Assembly: GCA_030429545.1 (NCBI GenBank)
Contig: JAUIFF010000007.1
Location: forward strand, 62,001-126,000
Reading direction: 5' to 3'
Origin: Polyangia bacterium
GTDB lineage: Bacteria > Myxococcota_A > Polyangia > Nannocystales > Nannocystaceae
Length of the DNA: 64,000 bases
Shown: positions 43,158 to 52,830 of the stretch, in pieces
Position numbering within the stretch: position 1 is the first letter of the stretch
Layout: every line of letters begins with the position of its first letter
The notes under the pieces: generated by a model
What the model saw: the letters and a program-made list of their open reading frames with translations, nothing else
Database searches by the model: none
Told to the model about the DNA's origin: nothing
Position numbers and translations under genes: made by a program

Positions 43158-44405
43158 TTAGACAACAACAGGCAGCTGGGTGCGGCGCTCGGGCTCGCTG
43201 GGCAACGGCTCCTCGACCACCTCAAATCGGCCAAAGTCGTAGGGGTTGCCGGCCGGCTGTTGCCGATGCACGAGTCGCTCTCGCAACCCCTCGCGCCCGA
43301 GCATCGTCGCCCGGTGATAGCAAAACGGGTTGTTGCCACGGCGCCCAAGCGTACAGTGGGCGGTAAACGAACAGCCTGCCCGGCAGATACTTGCATAGTA
43401 ACATGTCTTGCAGCGCCCCCACAGCTCGGCCTCGTCGCGCTCGCGGACAAACGCCAGCTCCTCGGTGTGATGCCAGATTTGCTCGAGCGTCAGGTCGCGC
43501 ACGTTGCCGCCGGTATAGGGTGCCGTTGGCAGTGAGGGACAACCCTTGACGATCCCATCCGACTCGATCCCGAGCACAAAGCGACCGGCCTGGCACCCGT
43601 GCCAGTGGACATCCCGTCCGCCCGGCCGCGACCGCAAGACCTGCTCGTGCGGGCCGAAGTACCCGAGGTTGTTGCCCAACAGCACACAAAACGCACGCTT
43701 GAGCGGCAGGTTATTTGCACGTGCATCTTCGATCGCCTCGCGCTGAATCGCGGCCAGGGTGTCGATCACTTCGGTGATCATGTAGGGCTGCAAAATCCAG
43801 TCCGGGCGATCGGCAGCGCGACCCATCGGCACGGTCAACTGCGCCCGCCAAATTGCCACGTTTTTAGCCTTGAGCGTCGCCGCGGTTTCACGCAGGTGGC
43901 GGTAGTTGAGGCGGTTGACCTGAACATTGGAGGTTGTGACAAACCCCGCGGCCTGGGCATTGTCGAGGGCTCGCATCGCCGCGGCGTGGCTGCCGGGACT
44001 GTTGCGCAGACGATCGTGGATCGCCGGCGGTCCATCGACCGAGACCCCAATCGCCGCCATCCCGGCCGCGCGCAGGTCCTGGCATCGTTTGAGGGTCAGC
44101 CCGCGACCACCGGTTTGCATCGTCACGCGCAACCCGGCCCGGTGCAGGTATCGCGTGAGCTCGTAAATGTCGTCACGCAGATAGGCCTCGCCACCAATCA
44201 GCGTGACCTCACGGGTACCGAGGCGAATCAATGCATCTGCAACTTCGAGCAACTCCGCCGTACTCAACTCATCGTTGCGTGGCGGGCCGGCCCGCGACCC
44301 ACAGTGCGAGCAGGCATGGTCGCAGCGCAAGGTTGTCTCCCAAACACAATAGATCGGCTTGGGTGTTTTGAAGTCCTCGGGCTTTAACGTGCGTGCGGTA
44401 GCCAC
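43158..44405 (-). CDS. radical SAM protein with a SPASM domain
   Basis: The N-terminal part has TTLRCDHACSHCGSR, the CxxxCxxC ligands of the radical SAM cluster near residues 26-33, and GGEAYLRDD. The C-terminal SPASM part has several cysteines (GCQAGRFVLGIESDG, KGCPSLP, RCKTCYYASICRAGCSFTAH) that should bind one or two auxiliary [4Fe-4S] clusters. SPASM enzymes usually modify peptides, but no precursor-like small gene lies next to it. GTG 44405 was chosen because sequence upstream is basic and runs into the divergent gene's leader; the start is uncertain. The divergent neighbour is a molybdopterin oxidoreductase. Confidence 0.85.
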   Translation of the reverse strand: MATARTLKPEDFKTPKPIYCVWETTLRCDHACSHCGSRAGPPRNDELSTAELLEVADALIRLGTREVTLIGGEAYLRDDIYELTRYLHRAGLRVTMQTGGRGLTLKRCQDLRAAGMAAIGVSVDGPPAIHDRLRNSPGSHAAAMRALDNAQAAGFVTTSNVQVNRLNYRHLRETAATLKAKNVAIWRAQLTVPMGRAADRPDWILQPYMITEVIDTLAAIQREAIEDARANNLPLKRAFCVLLGNNLGYFGPHEQVLRSRPGGRDVHWHGCQAGRFVLGIESDGIVKGCPSLPTAPYTGGNVRDLTLEQIWHHTEELAFVRERDEAELWGRCKTCYYASICRAGCSFTAHCTLGRRGNNPFCYHRATMLGREGLRERLVHRQQPAGNPYDFGRFEVVEEPLPSEPERRTQLPVVV

Positions 44406-44547
44406 CCTTGCGAGTATACGCCGGGACCGACGATCGAGCCTGACACCTTGCACCGGCCGCGCGATTTTTAGCCACAACCGCGGTTTTGCCCGTGAAGTTT
44501 GCCGCAGCCGCGTGGCACAGATTCGGCGGCAGCCGGTACAGTCAAGT

Positions 44548-46740
44548 ATGGCGACCACAACTTCGTTTTGCCGGATCTGCGAAGCTGCCTGCGGCATTAA
44601 GGTTGAAGTTGAGGCGGGCCGGGTCAAAGCCATCGCCCCCGACCCCGACCACGTTATCTCCCGGGGGTACACCTGTATCAAGGGCATTCGCTACGCCGAT
44701 GTCCACAACTCCCCCGACCGCCTGCAAACACCCCTGCGGCGCAACGGTAACACCTTTGAGCCAATTTCCTGGGAGCGGGCCATCGCCGACATCGGCGCTC
44801 GGGTCAAGCAGCTCATGGGCCAGCACACACGCGACGCCATCGGGCTCTACATCGGCAACCCGGCCGCCTTTAGCCTGCCCCACTCGCTGGCGCTTTACGG
44901 GTTTATCCACGGGATTGGCTCGCGCAACATCTACTCGTCGGGCTCACAAGATTGTAACAACAAGTTGTTTGTCGCCCGGCACATGTACGGCGCCTCGGCG
45001 ATCCAGCCCATACCCGACATCGGCAACACCGACTGCCTAATTTGCCTGGGGTCCAACCCCGCGGTTTCCCACGCCAGCTTCATCCACCTGCCCCGGCCAA
45101 TCGAGCAACTGCGGGCGATTGAAAAACGCGGGGGCAAGGTCTGGCTGGTCAACCCGCGTCGCACCGAAACGGCCCGGGTGCTCGGCGACCACGTGTTTAT
45201 CCGCCCCGGCACCGATGTGTTTTTCTTGCTGTCGTTTCTCCACCGCATCCAACAGACCGGGGGGATCGACCGGGCCGCGATCGAGCGGCACTGCCACGGT
45301 TGGGACGACATCGAAAACCTGGCAAACACCTGGCCAGCCACACGCACAGCGCCCGTCACCGGTATCGACGAAAAAACTGTACATGCAATGGCTGCCGACT
45401 TTATGCGGGCCACCCGGTCGGGCGGGGGTGCGAGTCTTTATTGCTCGACCGGGGTCAACCAGGGCGCCCACGGAACCCTGGCGTTTTGGCTGCTCAATGT
45501 CATCAACGCCGTCACCGGCAATCTCGACCGCAAGGGCGGCGCCCTCGTCTCGCCGGGGCTTGTCGACCTTCCACGGATGATGCGGCGCCTCGGAGTCGGC
45601 ACCAGTGAGCAACGGTCACGACTCGGCGACTTCCCGGCGGTCATGGATACGTTCCCCGCAGGCGTGCTGGCCGACGAGATCACAACTCCGGGGCCACGGC
45701 AGGTGCGGGCGATGTTTGTCAGTGCCGGTAACCCACTGCTGTCGTGCCCCGACGAGTCGAAGTTGACGCAGGCGTTTGCCAAGCTCGACCTTCTTGTTTG
45801 TATCGACATGTTTCGCAACGAAACGGGCAACCTCGCCGATTACATCCTGCCGGCGACATCGTTTTTAGAACGGGCCGACCTCCCGCTATCGGTCCACGGC
45901 TTTGCCACCGAGCCGTTTGCCCAGTACACCGAACCCGTCGTCCCTGCGCTGGGGCAGGCCCGAGATGAGTGGTGGATTTACCGGCAACTGGCGCGTGCCT
46001 GTGGTGTCCCGTTTTTTGGCCGCCGAAGCGTTGAGATGGCCCTTCGCGCGGGTGAGGCACTGCACTGGGTCCCGGGTGTTCCGGCCGATGCGGCGGGCAT
46101 CGTCCAAACCGTCGTAGGTCTCTCACGACATGTCTCAATGGCCAAGCTCCGTCGCCACCCAAGTGGTGTCAAACTCGATCTCCCCACCACCGGCAACCTG
46201 CACAAGCGCCTGCTCACCCAAACTGGCCGGGTTGAGCTCGCCCCGGCGACGCTTGTGGCCAACGTCTACACCGACCTCGAGCAGGCATTTCGCCGGTTTG
46301 GCGAACACTCGGCAGGGAATTTACTGCTGATCTCCCGCCGCGACCGACACGGCCACAACTCCTGGCTGCACAATATCCGTGCCATGCACCCGCGCGGTCG
46401 GACCAGCAATCAGTTGTTGATACATCCACATGATGCGGCGGCCCGCAAGCTCGAAACCGGAGACCGGGCCCGTATCGAAAACGAGGTTGGTGCGCTCGAG
46501 GTTCCGATCCATTGTACCGAGGACATGATGCCGGGGACGGTTGCCCTACAACACGGCTGGGGGCATGACAGGGCAGATGGCCTCCGAGTTGCCCGCGAGG
46601 CCGCGGGCGTCAACGTCAATCGCCTTGCCGCTGGCGGGGCTGAGCAACTCGAGCGCCATACCGGGATGGTCAAGCTCAACGGCATTGCGGTGACGATCAA
46701 ACCCGCGCAAACCGAAACTGCCGCGCTGGAGCCAGCCTGA
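44548..46740 (+). CDS. molybdopterin-dependent oxidoreductase (formate dehydrogenase/DMSO reductase superfamily)
   Basis: The 730-residue protein binds a [4Fe-4S] cluster through C8, C11, C15 and C43 (FCRICEAACG then SRGYTCIKG) and bis-MGD through the large middle part; typical blocks are CLICLGSNPAVSHAS, SAGNPLLSCPDESK, ADYILPATSFLERADLP and the C-terminal beta barrel domain HNSWLHNIRAMHP. No Tat signal is seen, so the enzyme should be cytosolic. The substrate cannot be told. No electron-transfer or membrane subunit is adjacent. ATG 44548 gives the expected N terminus. Confidence 0.88.
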   Translation: MATTTSFCRICEAACGIKVEVEAGRVKAIAPDPDHVISRGYTCIKGIRYADVHNSPDRLQTPLRRNGNTFEPISWERAIADIGARVKQLMGQHTRDAIGLYIGNPAAFSLPHSLALYGFIHGIGSRNIYSSGSQDCNNKLFVARHMYGASAIQPIPDIGNTDCLICLGSNPAVSHASFIHLPRPIEQLRAIEKRGGKVWLVNPRRTETARVLGDHVFIRPGTDVFFLLSFLHRIQQTGGIDRAAIERHCHGWDDIENLANTWPATRTAPVTGIDEKTVHAMAADFMRATRSGGGASLYCSTGVNQGAHGTLAFWLLNVINAVTGNLDRKGGALVSPGLVDLPRMMRRLGVGTSEQRSRLGDFPAVMDTFPAGVLADEITTPGPRQVRAMFVSAGNPLLSCPDESKLTQAFAKLDLLVCIDMFRNETGNLADYILPATSFLERADLPLSVHGFATEPFAQYTEPVVPALGQARDEWWIYRQLARACGVPFFGRRSVEMALRAGEALHWVPGVPADAAGIVQTVVGLSRHVSMAKLRRHPSGVKLDLPTTGNLHKRLLTQTGRVELAPATLVANVYTDLEQAFRRFGEHSAGNLLLISRRDRHGHNSWLHNIRAMHPRGRTSNQLLIHPHDAAARKLETGDRARIENEVGALEVPIHCTEDMMPGTVALQHGWGHDRADGLRVAREAAGVNVNRLAAGGAEQLERHTGMVKLNGIAVTIKPAQTETAALEPA

Positions 46741-46782
46741 GAAACTGGTTTCGTGACGGCCTTTGCCGGGTATGCTTGGACG

Positions 46783-47445
46783 ATGCCTCACTGGCGCTTT
46801 TACATGACTCTTTGTGCAGGCTTATCGGTGGTCGCCTGTGCAACTCCGGCCACAACTCCCCAAGGCTCACCGCAAACCGCCGCCCCGACAACGCCTGCGG
46901 CAACGCCCGAATCGCCACCCACGCAGGAGACCACCGGACGATCGAGCGTGGGCATTCGCGCAGCCGCACCTCCTCGCCAGCAGACGCCCGAGGCAGAACC
47001 AACTGCCGCGGGTGAACCCAAGGCCCTCGCCGGCATGACCGAGGCCCACAACCAGGTTCGCAAACGCGTTGGCGTTGCGCCACTGCAGTGGTCCAACGAG
47101 CTCGCAGCCTATGCGACGCAGTGGGCCAACCACCTCAAACAGCGAAACTGTGCCCTCGACCACCGTCCGTTTCGCGGCCAATTTGCCCAAAAGTACGGCG
47201 AGAACCTGTTTTTGATCTCGGGTGCACACGCCTCAGCCAGCGAAGTCGTCGAGGCCTGGGCCTCCGAGGCTGCCGACTACAACTACAAGAAAAACTCGTG
47301 CAAGGGCATGTGTGGCCACTACACCCAGGTTGTTTGGCGCGACACCCAAGAAGTTGGCTGTGCGCTCGCCACCTGTGGCAGCACCGAGGTTTGGGTGTGC
47401 AACTACAATCCACCGGGGAATTTCATGGGTAAACGCCCCTACTGA
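46783..47445 (+). CDS. CAP (SCP/PR-1) domain lipoprotein
   Basis: The signal TLCAGLSVVACAT is followed by a Pro/Thr linker of about 70 residues and a CAP domain: MTEAHNQVRKRVGV, YGENLFLIS, HYTQVVWRDTQEVGC and WVCNYNPPGNF. These are the four CAP signature blocks, with the eukaryote-like cysteine pairs. The family includes secreted proteins of diverse function; in bacteria the role is not well defined. 220 residues from ATG 46783. The gene starts 42 bases after the molybdo-enzyme, so it may belong to the same transcript. Confidence 0.88.
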   Translation: MPHWRFYMTLCAGLSVVACATPATTPQGSPQTAAPTTPAATPESPPTQETTGRSSVGIRAAAPPRQQTPEAEPTAAGEPKALAGMTEAHNQVRKRVGVAPLQWSNELAAYATQWANHLKQRNCALDHRPFRGQFAQKYGENLFLISGAHASASEVVEAWASEAADYNYKKNSCKGMCGHYTQVVWRDTQEVGCALATCGSTEVWVCNYNPPGNFMGKRPY

Positions 47446-47525
47446 CAACAACTATGTAAATGCATCTATCCCGCGACTCCCAGGCCCACATGCGAGCCGA
47501 CCTACGCTACCATAGAATCACCACC

Positions 47526-48134
47526 ATGCTTCGCCTCTTGCCCTTGAGTGCCCTACTGTTTGTGACTGCCTGCACCCCAGCAGCTCACTCTCTCGACCCT
47601 GCCCAGCGTGAAGAACTCGCCGAAGCAACCGCGATGATGCGCGAGGCCGCTGCTGAACTGCAGGCTGCAACCGTTGAACTCAAGGCGGCCACCGAACAGC
47701 TCCAACAGGCAAACGACCGTGCCCGTCGCCCCCTTCCTGTACCCACAGCGCCCACGCTCGGACTGGTCGACCGGGCAATCCCCGGCACCGAAACCGGGAT
47801 CACCTGCACCGACGAAAATCATTGCACAGTCAAGAAAGATTTTCTCGAGGATGTGCTCGCCAACCCAGCTCAGCTCGCGCGTCAGGCCCGGATTGTCCCG
47901 GCGATCCGCGATGGTCGCTCCCACGGGTACAAGCTCTACGGCATCCGCCCGGGCTCCCTACCCAAGGCGTTTGGCCTCAAAAATGGCGACCTGATAACCC
48001 ATGTCAACGGCCATGCCCTCGACTCGATCGACAGGGCGCTCGAGCTCTATACAAAGTTGCGTACACAAACAAAATTTGAAATCACAACCCAACGGCGCGA
48101 CCAACCCCGCGTGCTCCACATCGAGATCCGTTAG
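47526..48134 (+). CDS. lipoprotein with a GspC-like PDZ domain
   Basis: The signal LLPLSALLFVTACTP is followed by a short coiled coil rich in Ala, Glu and Gln (EATAMMREAAAELQAATVE) and a C-terminal domain with VPAIRDGRSHGYKLYGIRPG, FGLKNGDLITHVNG and ALELYTKLRTQTKFEI. This is the PDZ-like domain of GspC/EpsC-type type II secretion proteins, so it may position substrates or partners in the periplasm, but no other secretion genes are here. 202 residues. Its stop overlaps that of the convergent M48 gene by three bases. Confidence 0.82.
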   Translation: MLRLLPLSALLFVTACTPAAHSLDPAQREELAEATAMMREAAAELQAATVELKAATEQLQQANDRARRPLPVPTAPTLGLVDRAIPGTETGITCTDENHCTVKKDFLEDVLANPAQLARQARIVPAIRDGRSHGYKLYGIRPGSLPKAFGLKNGDLITHVNGHALDSIDRALELYTKLRTQTKFEITTQRRDQPRVLHIEIR

Positions 48135-49666
48135 TCCGTAGCAGCTGTCTCGCTAAGCTCGGGCACCGCCCCAGGGGTGAGCTGTGGGCCCGGCCACACC
48201 GGTACCTTGAGTCGCCGGCCGACCTCCAGTGTGCTCGCCGGGTCGAGTTGGTTGAGCAACGCAACTTCCTGTGCACGGGCGCCTAGGCCCTCGAGCTGGT
48301 CGAGCCGCACGGCCTGTCGGACATCGACAATCTGCAAACGGGCCGGCTCAATCGCCCGCACAGCCGCATCGGTAATCGGCCGAAATGTGCGCATACTCGC
48401 GATCAGCGGGATACTCCTGTCGGCCCATTGAGCGTAGTCGGCCAGCCCCAGCAACATCCAAACCCCGCCCGGAGCCTCGACAAACACCACGCGCCCGGCA
48501 ATCGGCTCACGACCTCCCAGGGCAAAGTTGGTCCCTTCGCCCCGCAGCCCGGCAAAACGCTCGACCACGGTGGCGTCGCGGGAAAAGTTTGTATTGTCAA
48601 AAAAAGCCTGGGTGCCAGCACTGGCCGTCTCTAACTTGGTCAGCAACACAGCGAGCAGGGCATTGGCCTCGCCGGTGGGAGCCGCCAGCACACCCCGGCG
48701 GTTGGCACTGTGTTGCCAGTTCGGCGGGAGGTCGAGCTCGACGCCAAGCCGCGGCAAATGATAGGTCGACCCGCGCGCAAAGCCGTCTCGCGGATCTGGC
48801 CCATACACCAGGCCACCAAGGGCACGCAACATCGGGTCCTGTGGCTCGACCAATGGCTGCTTTGGGTAATCCCGGGCAATCCGTGCGTTGACCAGCTGCT
48901 GGCGCGCGGCTGGCTCGGGGTGGGTTGAAAGCCACGGCTCGCGTGGCCCCTTACGGGTGTGGCGGTCGTGGGCGGCGAGCATGCCCAAAACCTCACTCAT
49001 TGCAGATACACGATAACCCGCCAGGTGGGTGTAGCGAAGGCCGAGTTCGTCGGCCTGGTGCTCGTGGTCGCGGCTGTGTCGCAACAGCGAGCGCCCGGCT
49101 GACCGCGCGGCCGCACCACCGACATGCCGCAGGTTTGGGTCGATGATTCGCACCACGCCAACACCCCGCGAAGCGACCGCCCGCCGGCTGAGTTGTTGGG
49201 TACCGTGCCGGGCCGTGACATGGGCAACCTCGTGGGCAAGCACCGCTGCGAGCTGATGCTGCGAGTTGAGGTAGGCCAGCAACCCGCGGGTGATGTAGAT
49301 AAACCCCCCAGGGATGGCAAAGGCATTGAGGTTGGCCTCGTCGAGAATGCGAATCGTCCACGGGCCAGCGCGCTCGCTTACCTGACCGACGGAGTTTCCA
49401 ACTTCGGTCACCAGCTGGCTGAGCTGCGGACTTTCGCCGTACTCGGGCACCGACGCCATCAATTCTCGGTCGAGCGACTCACCGATCTCACGCTCCCGCT
49501 CAGGGCTGACAAGGTTGAACTCGTGACGCCCGGTTGCCGGATTATATGCACATGCACTCAAACTAAACACGAGGCCCATGTAGGCACACAGGCACAGCCA
49601 CCACCGAACGACTCGCCAGCTCGCGCGGCGATTTTGGCTGCAAACCCGAGCGACCAGATCGATCAT
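48131..49666 (-). CDS. M48-family zinc metallopeptidase lipoprotein (BepA/YfgC-like)
   Basis: A hydrophobic segment with lipobox (GLVFSLSACAYNP) precedes a short linker and an M48 domain: GFIYITRGLLAYL, the zinc motif AHEVAHVTARHG near residue 145 and the third-ligand block DHEHQADELGLRY. The rest contains a beta-rich region and a C-terminal LysM-like repeat (LQIVDVRQAVRLDQLEG). It probably degrades misassembled outer-membrane proteins in the periplasm. It begins two bases after the SDR gene's stop. ATG 49666 gives a rather long pre-signal leader; an ATG at 49579 is possible. Confidence 0.87.
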   Translation of the reverse strand: MIDLVARVCSQNRRASWRVVRWWLCLCAYMGLVFSLSACAYNPATGRHEFNLVSPEREREIGESLDRELMASVPEYGESPQLSQLVTEVGNSVGQVSERAGPWTIRILDEANLNAFAIPGGFIYITRGLLAYLNSQHQLAAVLAHEVAHVTARHGTQQLSRRAVASRGVGVVRIIDPNLRHVGGAAARSAGRSLLRHSRDHEHQADELGLRYTHLAGYRVSAMSEVLGMLAAHDRHTRKGPREPWLSTHPEPAARQQLVNARIARDYPKQPLVEPQDPMLRALGGLVYGPDPRDGFARGSTYHLPRLGVELDLPPNWQHSANRRGVLAAPTGEANALLAVLLTKLETASAGTQAFFDNTNFSRDATVVERFAGLRGEGTNFALGGREPIAGRVVFVEAPGGVWMLLGLADYAQWADRSIPLIASMRTFRPITDAAVRAIEPARLQIVDVRQAVRLDQLEGLGARAQEVALLNQLDPASTLEVGRRLKVPVWPGPQLTPGAVPELSETAATD

Positions 49667-49668
49667 CC

Positions 49669-50469
49669 CTACTCGACCTTCATACTCTTGGCCATCAAAT
49701 CCCCGACCTGGCGCACGGCGAGTCGGCGGGGCAAAAGCCGGGTTTGCAGGCCAATAAGTAGGCGATTGAGCCTACCGGGGATCAACCGGTGGCGGCGGCC
49801 GAGTTGGCGAAGCGACTCGGCGACGACCTGGTCGACCTCCATCATCATCCGCCGGCTAAATCCCGCCATACCGGGAAGCTCTGTCCGCACAAGGCCTGGC
49901 GTCAATACTTGTATATCCACACCGGTTCCCCGCAACTCGTACCACAGGGCCTCCCCAAGGGCGAGCTGATAGGCTTTGTTGGCTGCGTAGCCGGCGGTAA
50001 ATGGAGCCGTGACCAGGGCCGAGGCCGAGCTGACAATCACAATTCCACCGCGGCCGCGGGCGACAAACCGGCGCCCGAATGTGTGAATCAAACGGGTGTA
50101 GGCGCGGGCGTTGACATCGAGCATCTGCTCGTGTGTCGCAAGCGACATGTCCAAAAATCGCGGCGGTTGATAGGGTGCAAATACATGATTTGCCACGAGC
50201 AACCCGAGCTCGCAGCCCTCGGTTGCGGCCACCACTTGCTCGAGGCAATCGCGTGCCCCCATATCGATCTCGGCAACTCGAACCTCGACACCGTGGCGCT
50301 CACGCAGGGCCTGGGCGCGAAGCTTGAGCTCGTCACCGGCGACGTCGACCAACACAAGGTCTTGGCCGCCCGCCGCGAGCTGACGGGCAAATCCATACCC
50401 CAACCCCTGCTCGCGGGCACAACCGGTGACCAATGCCCAGGGCCCGTAACGTTTTGTGTAGTTCGGCAC
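49669..50469 (-). CDS. short-chain dehydrogenase/reductase
   Basis: The protein is a classical SDR: ALVTGCAREQGLGYGFA is the TGxxxGxG NAD(P)-binding loop, IVIVSSASAL holds the catalytic Ser, and YAANKAYQL the YxxxK pair. It has 266 residues from GTG 50469. The C terminus carries extra basic helices (RRHRLIPGRLNRLLIGLQTRLL) that could bind a membrane. The substrate is unknown. It leads a two-gene unit with the M48 peptidase (two-base gap). Confidence 0.88.
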   Translation of the reverse strand: MPNYTKRYGPWALVTGCAREQGLGYGFARQLAAGGQDLVLVDVAGDELKLRAQALRERHGVEVRVAEIDMGARDCLEQVVAATEGCELGLLVANHVFAPYQPPRFLDMSLATHEQMLDVNARAYTRLIHTFGRRFVARGRGGIVIVSSASALVTAPFTAGYAANKAYQLALGEALWYELRGTGVDIQVLTPGLVRTELPGMAGFSRRMMMEVDQVVAESLRQLGRRHRLIPGRLNRLLIGLQTRLLPRRLAVRQVGDLMAKSMKVE

Positions 50470-50552
50470 GGCTCGAGGATAACGGAGTCCTCGGCACCCC
50501 GGGTACGCCCAAGCGTTGCTCGGTTTATCGCCACGGGGTATGACTTGGCGTG

Positions 50553-51638
50553 ATGTCGTTTTCGCGTCGAAACTCCGGGACTTGGCTCGCCTGCGCTGGG
50601 TTGCTCGCCAGTTTGTTATCGGCGGGTTGCACCTGCGGTACACCGCCCGAGTCACGGCCGAAAGCTGCCGACACACCCACCCAAACCAAGCCAGAACCGA
50701 CCACCAAGAAGAAGGCCCCGACTGCGGAACTTCCAACCCTGCTGCCTGGACCGCGCAGTCTGCCGCGGCCGCGAGCACTTTTTACCGGAACCTCCGAGTT
50801 CTCGAAGATGCGGGTCACCCAGCACAAAACCGTGCGGACACTCGAGTTCATCAAGGACGGCGGCAAGCGGATCCGGCAGTCGGTCCTCGATGTCACAGCG
50901 CCCCACAAGCTGCAACTCGGCTATTCCGAAGCGATGTTTGGCAGCCTGTTGATGCGACCGCAGCACGAGCGCGTGCTGTTTGTCGGCCTGGGTGGCGGCA
51001 GCATGATCCACTTTCTCAACCACTACTTTCCCGAGACCAAGATCGATGTCGTCGAGATCGATCCGGTCGTGGTCCAGGTTGCCCGCGAGTGGTTTGGCAT
51101 CGACAACGACGAGCGCAACACGATTGTCACCGCCGATGGCGTTGCCCACATCGACGCCAGCGCGCCCCACTCGTGGGACGTGGTCTACATGGACGTGTTT
51201 TTAAAACCGACGGCCGAGGGCACCAATAGCTCAGGTATCCCCGAATCAACGTTGCATAAGCAATTTCTTGAGCGCCTGCGAAAACGCCTGCGGCCGGGCG
51301 GGCTTTTGGTGTTTCACATGCACCACAAGTCCGACACAAAAACCGATATCGACACCATCGAGGCGGTATTTCCGAGTGTCCGACGGGTCCGCCGGGGCGG
51401 GGATATTGTCGTGTTTGCTTCGGGCGGTAACCTGCCCACGGCCGAGCAGATGGAAAAACGGGCGGCCGAGTTCGACGAGCGAGACCTGGGCTTTTCGCTG
51501 AAGACCATCGCCCGCACGATGGTAGGCACCGGGCTTGTCCCCGCCGGAGGTGGCAACACCGTCAAGCACCCGCAGGCTGGGAAATCTGGCGACCCCGCGG
51601 CGATGGAACCAACGCCTCCAGGGGCCGAGCTCAGGTAA
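50553..51638 (+). CDS. spermidine-synthase-like lipoprotein
   Basis: The N terminus is a lipoprotein signal (WLACAGLLASLLSAGCTCG) with a Pro/Thr/Lys linker. From about residue 120 comes a spermidine-synthase-like Rossmann fold: VLFVGLGGGSMIHFL is the nucleotide loop, DVVEIDPVVVQVARE the acidic loop and DVVYMDVFLKP the block where spermidine synthases have their catalytic Asp. A periplasmic location for such an enzyme is unusual, since its donor is cytosolic. It may be a catalytically changed paralogue that uses another donor. Start ATG 50553; GTG 50550 is in frame. Confidence 0.75.
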   Translation: MSFSRRNSGTWLACAGLLASLLSAGCTCGTPPESRPKAADTPTQTKPEPTTKKKAPTAELPTLLPGPRSLPRPRALFTGTSEFSKMRVTQHKTVRTLEFIKDGGKRIRQSVLDVTAPHKLQLGYSEAMFGSLLMRPQHERVLFVGLGGGSMIHFLNHYFPETKIDVVEIDPVVVQVAREWFGIDNDERNTIVTADGVAHIDASAPHSWDVVYMDVFLKPTAEGTNSSGIPESTLHKQFLERLRKRLRPGGLLVFHMHHKSDTKTDIDTIEAVFPSVRRVRRGGDIVVFASGGNLPTAEQMEKRAAEFDERDLGFSLKTIARTMVGTGLVPAGGGNTVKHPQAGKSGDPAAMEPTPPGAELR

Positions 51639-51712
51639 ATTTGTTGACTATACAGCGGTAACGACGACGGCCTGCCTGCTGGCGCACCGGCCTGAATCAA
51701 GTGGTCGCCACC

Positions 51713-52531
51713 CTATGGCAGGGCTGGCAGGGTATCGGCGACGGTCTTGGCCATCTTGCGCACGGCCTTGCGATCGTCGTAGTCGTTGCAGGCGAGCACC
51801 ACCACCACGGTGATGTTGTCCTCGCCACCGCGCTCGAGCGCGAGGTCGACACACACCCGCGGCAGATCTGCGTAGTGATACTCGATCGCCAACTCGGCCA
51901 GCTCTTCGCTGCTGATGTAGTTGGCAAACCCGTCCGAGCACAGCAGGTAGACGTCGCCAAACGAGACGTTGACGGTGAGGATGTCGGCCTCGACCGCCCG
52001 TTCGTAACCAACCGAGCGGGTGATGATGTGCTTGAGATCGGAGCTTTGGGCCTCTTCTTCGCTCAACAGGCCGGCTTCGATTTGCTCGTTGAGCCACGAG
52101 TGGTCGGTGGTGATCTGACGGCAGGTACCGGCCCGCAGCAGGTACGCGCGGCTGTCACCGACATGCACGACGTAGCCCTTACCACCGAAAAACAACATCC
52201 CGGTCAGGGTTGTGCCCATGCCCTGCAGCGTGCGATCGGCCTGTGCATGATCAAAGATTCGGGCACTGGCTTCGCTGACGCTGATCGACAAAATCTCGGA
52301 AATCGCGTCGCTGACATCAGAAGACGACATTCCAACGAGGCGGCCCATTCCGCGACGGACGACGCGATTGACAACATCGGCACACATCGCGCTGGCATGC
52401 GCACCACCGGCGTGTCCTCCCATGCCATCTGCAACCAGGTACAGGCCTAAGTTGGCGTCTACGAGGTAGCTGTCCTCGTTCGCCATGCGAACCCTGCCGA
52501 CGTCCGTTGCTGCCCACGCGATCAAGCGCAC
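51713..52531 (-). CDS. PP2C-family Ser/Thr protein phosphatase
   Basis: Metal-binding motifs of PP2C/PppA-type phosphatases are complete: VGRVRMANEDSYLV, LVADGMGGHAGG, GMGTTLTGML, VHVGDSRAYLL and LLCSDGFANYIS, then GGEDNITVVVV. The 272-residue soluble enzyme should reverse phosphorylation by Ser/Thr kinases such as that at 59851. Translation starts at GTG 52531. No neighbour suggests a specific target; a FHA or kinase partner is not adjacent. Confidence 0.92.
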   Translation of the reverse strand: MRLIAWAATDVGRVRMANEDSYLVDANLGLYLVADGMGGHAGGAHASAMCADVVNRVVRRGMGRLVGMSSSDVSDAISEILSISVSEASARIFDHAQADRTLQGMGTTLTGMLFFGGKGYVVHVGDSRAYLLRAGTCRQITTDHSWLNEQIEAGLLSEEEAQSSDLKHIITRSVGYERAVEADILTVNVSFGDVYLLCSDGFANYISSEELAELAIEYHYADLPRVCVDLALERGGEDNITVVVVLACNDYDDRKAVRKMAKTVADTLPALP

Positions 52532-52830
52532 GCGCGGACGATAACACGTGTGCGGTCAGTTGGTCCGGTTTTCTACACCCGAGTGAGACGGATTTATTCC
52601 GTCCCCAACCATGCGCGTATATGCGTGTATAGGCCCGTCCTCCGTGTTTGAGACAACTTCGCGGGCGACCGGTCCGATGTCGTCTCACCACGACACGCGT
52701 GAGTTCTCACGGGGCTCGTGGACAGCAACTTCTATGCACGTGGCTGTGCGGTCAAACCGGGCTGCGATCATCGGAAAGCCGCAACTCGCGTCTCGGGAAA
52801 AGTATGTATCTACACAACTCGTAAGCGAAC
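52532..52830. other. intergenic region between the phosphatase and spoVR genes
   Basis: No gene is seen. An inverted repeat GACGGA-TTTAT-TCCGTC at 52587-52603 has no T run. Copies of the dispersed motif are at 52805 (TGTATCTACA) and, degenerate, near 52612. The region holds the leader of the phosphatase gene and the end of the spoVR transcript. Confidence 0.45.

Noticed and set aside
44406..44547. A RiPP precursor next to the radical SAM gene
   Set aside because: No small frame with a start, ribosome-binding site and plausible core peptide is seen.
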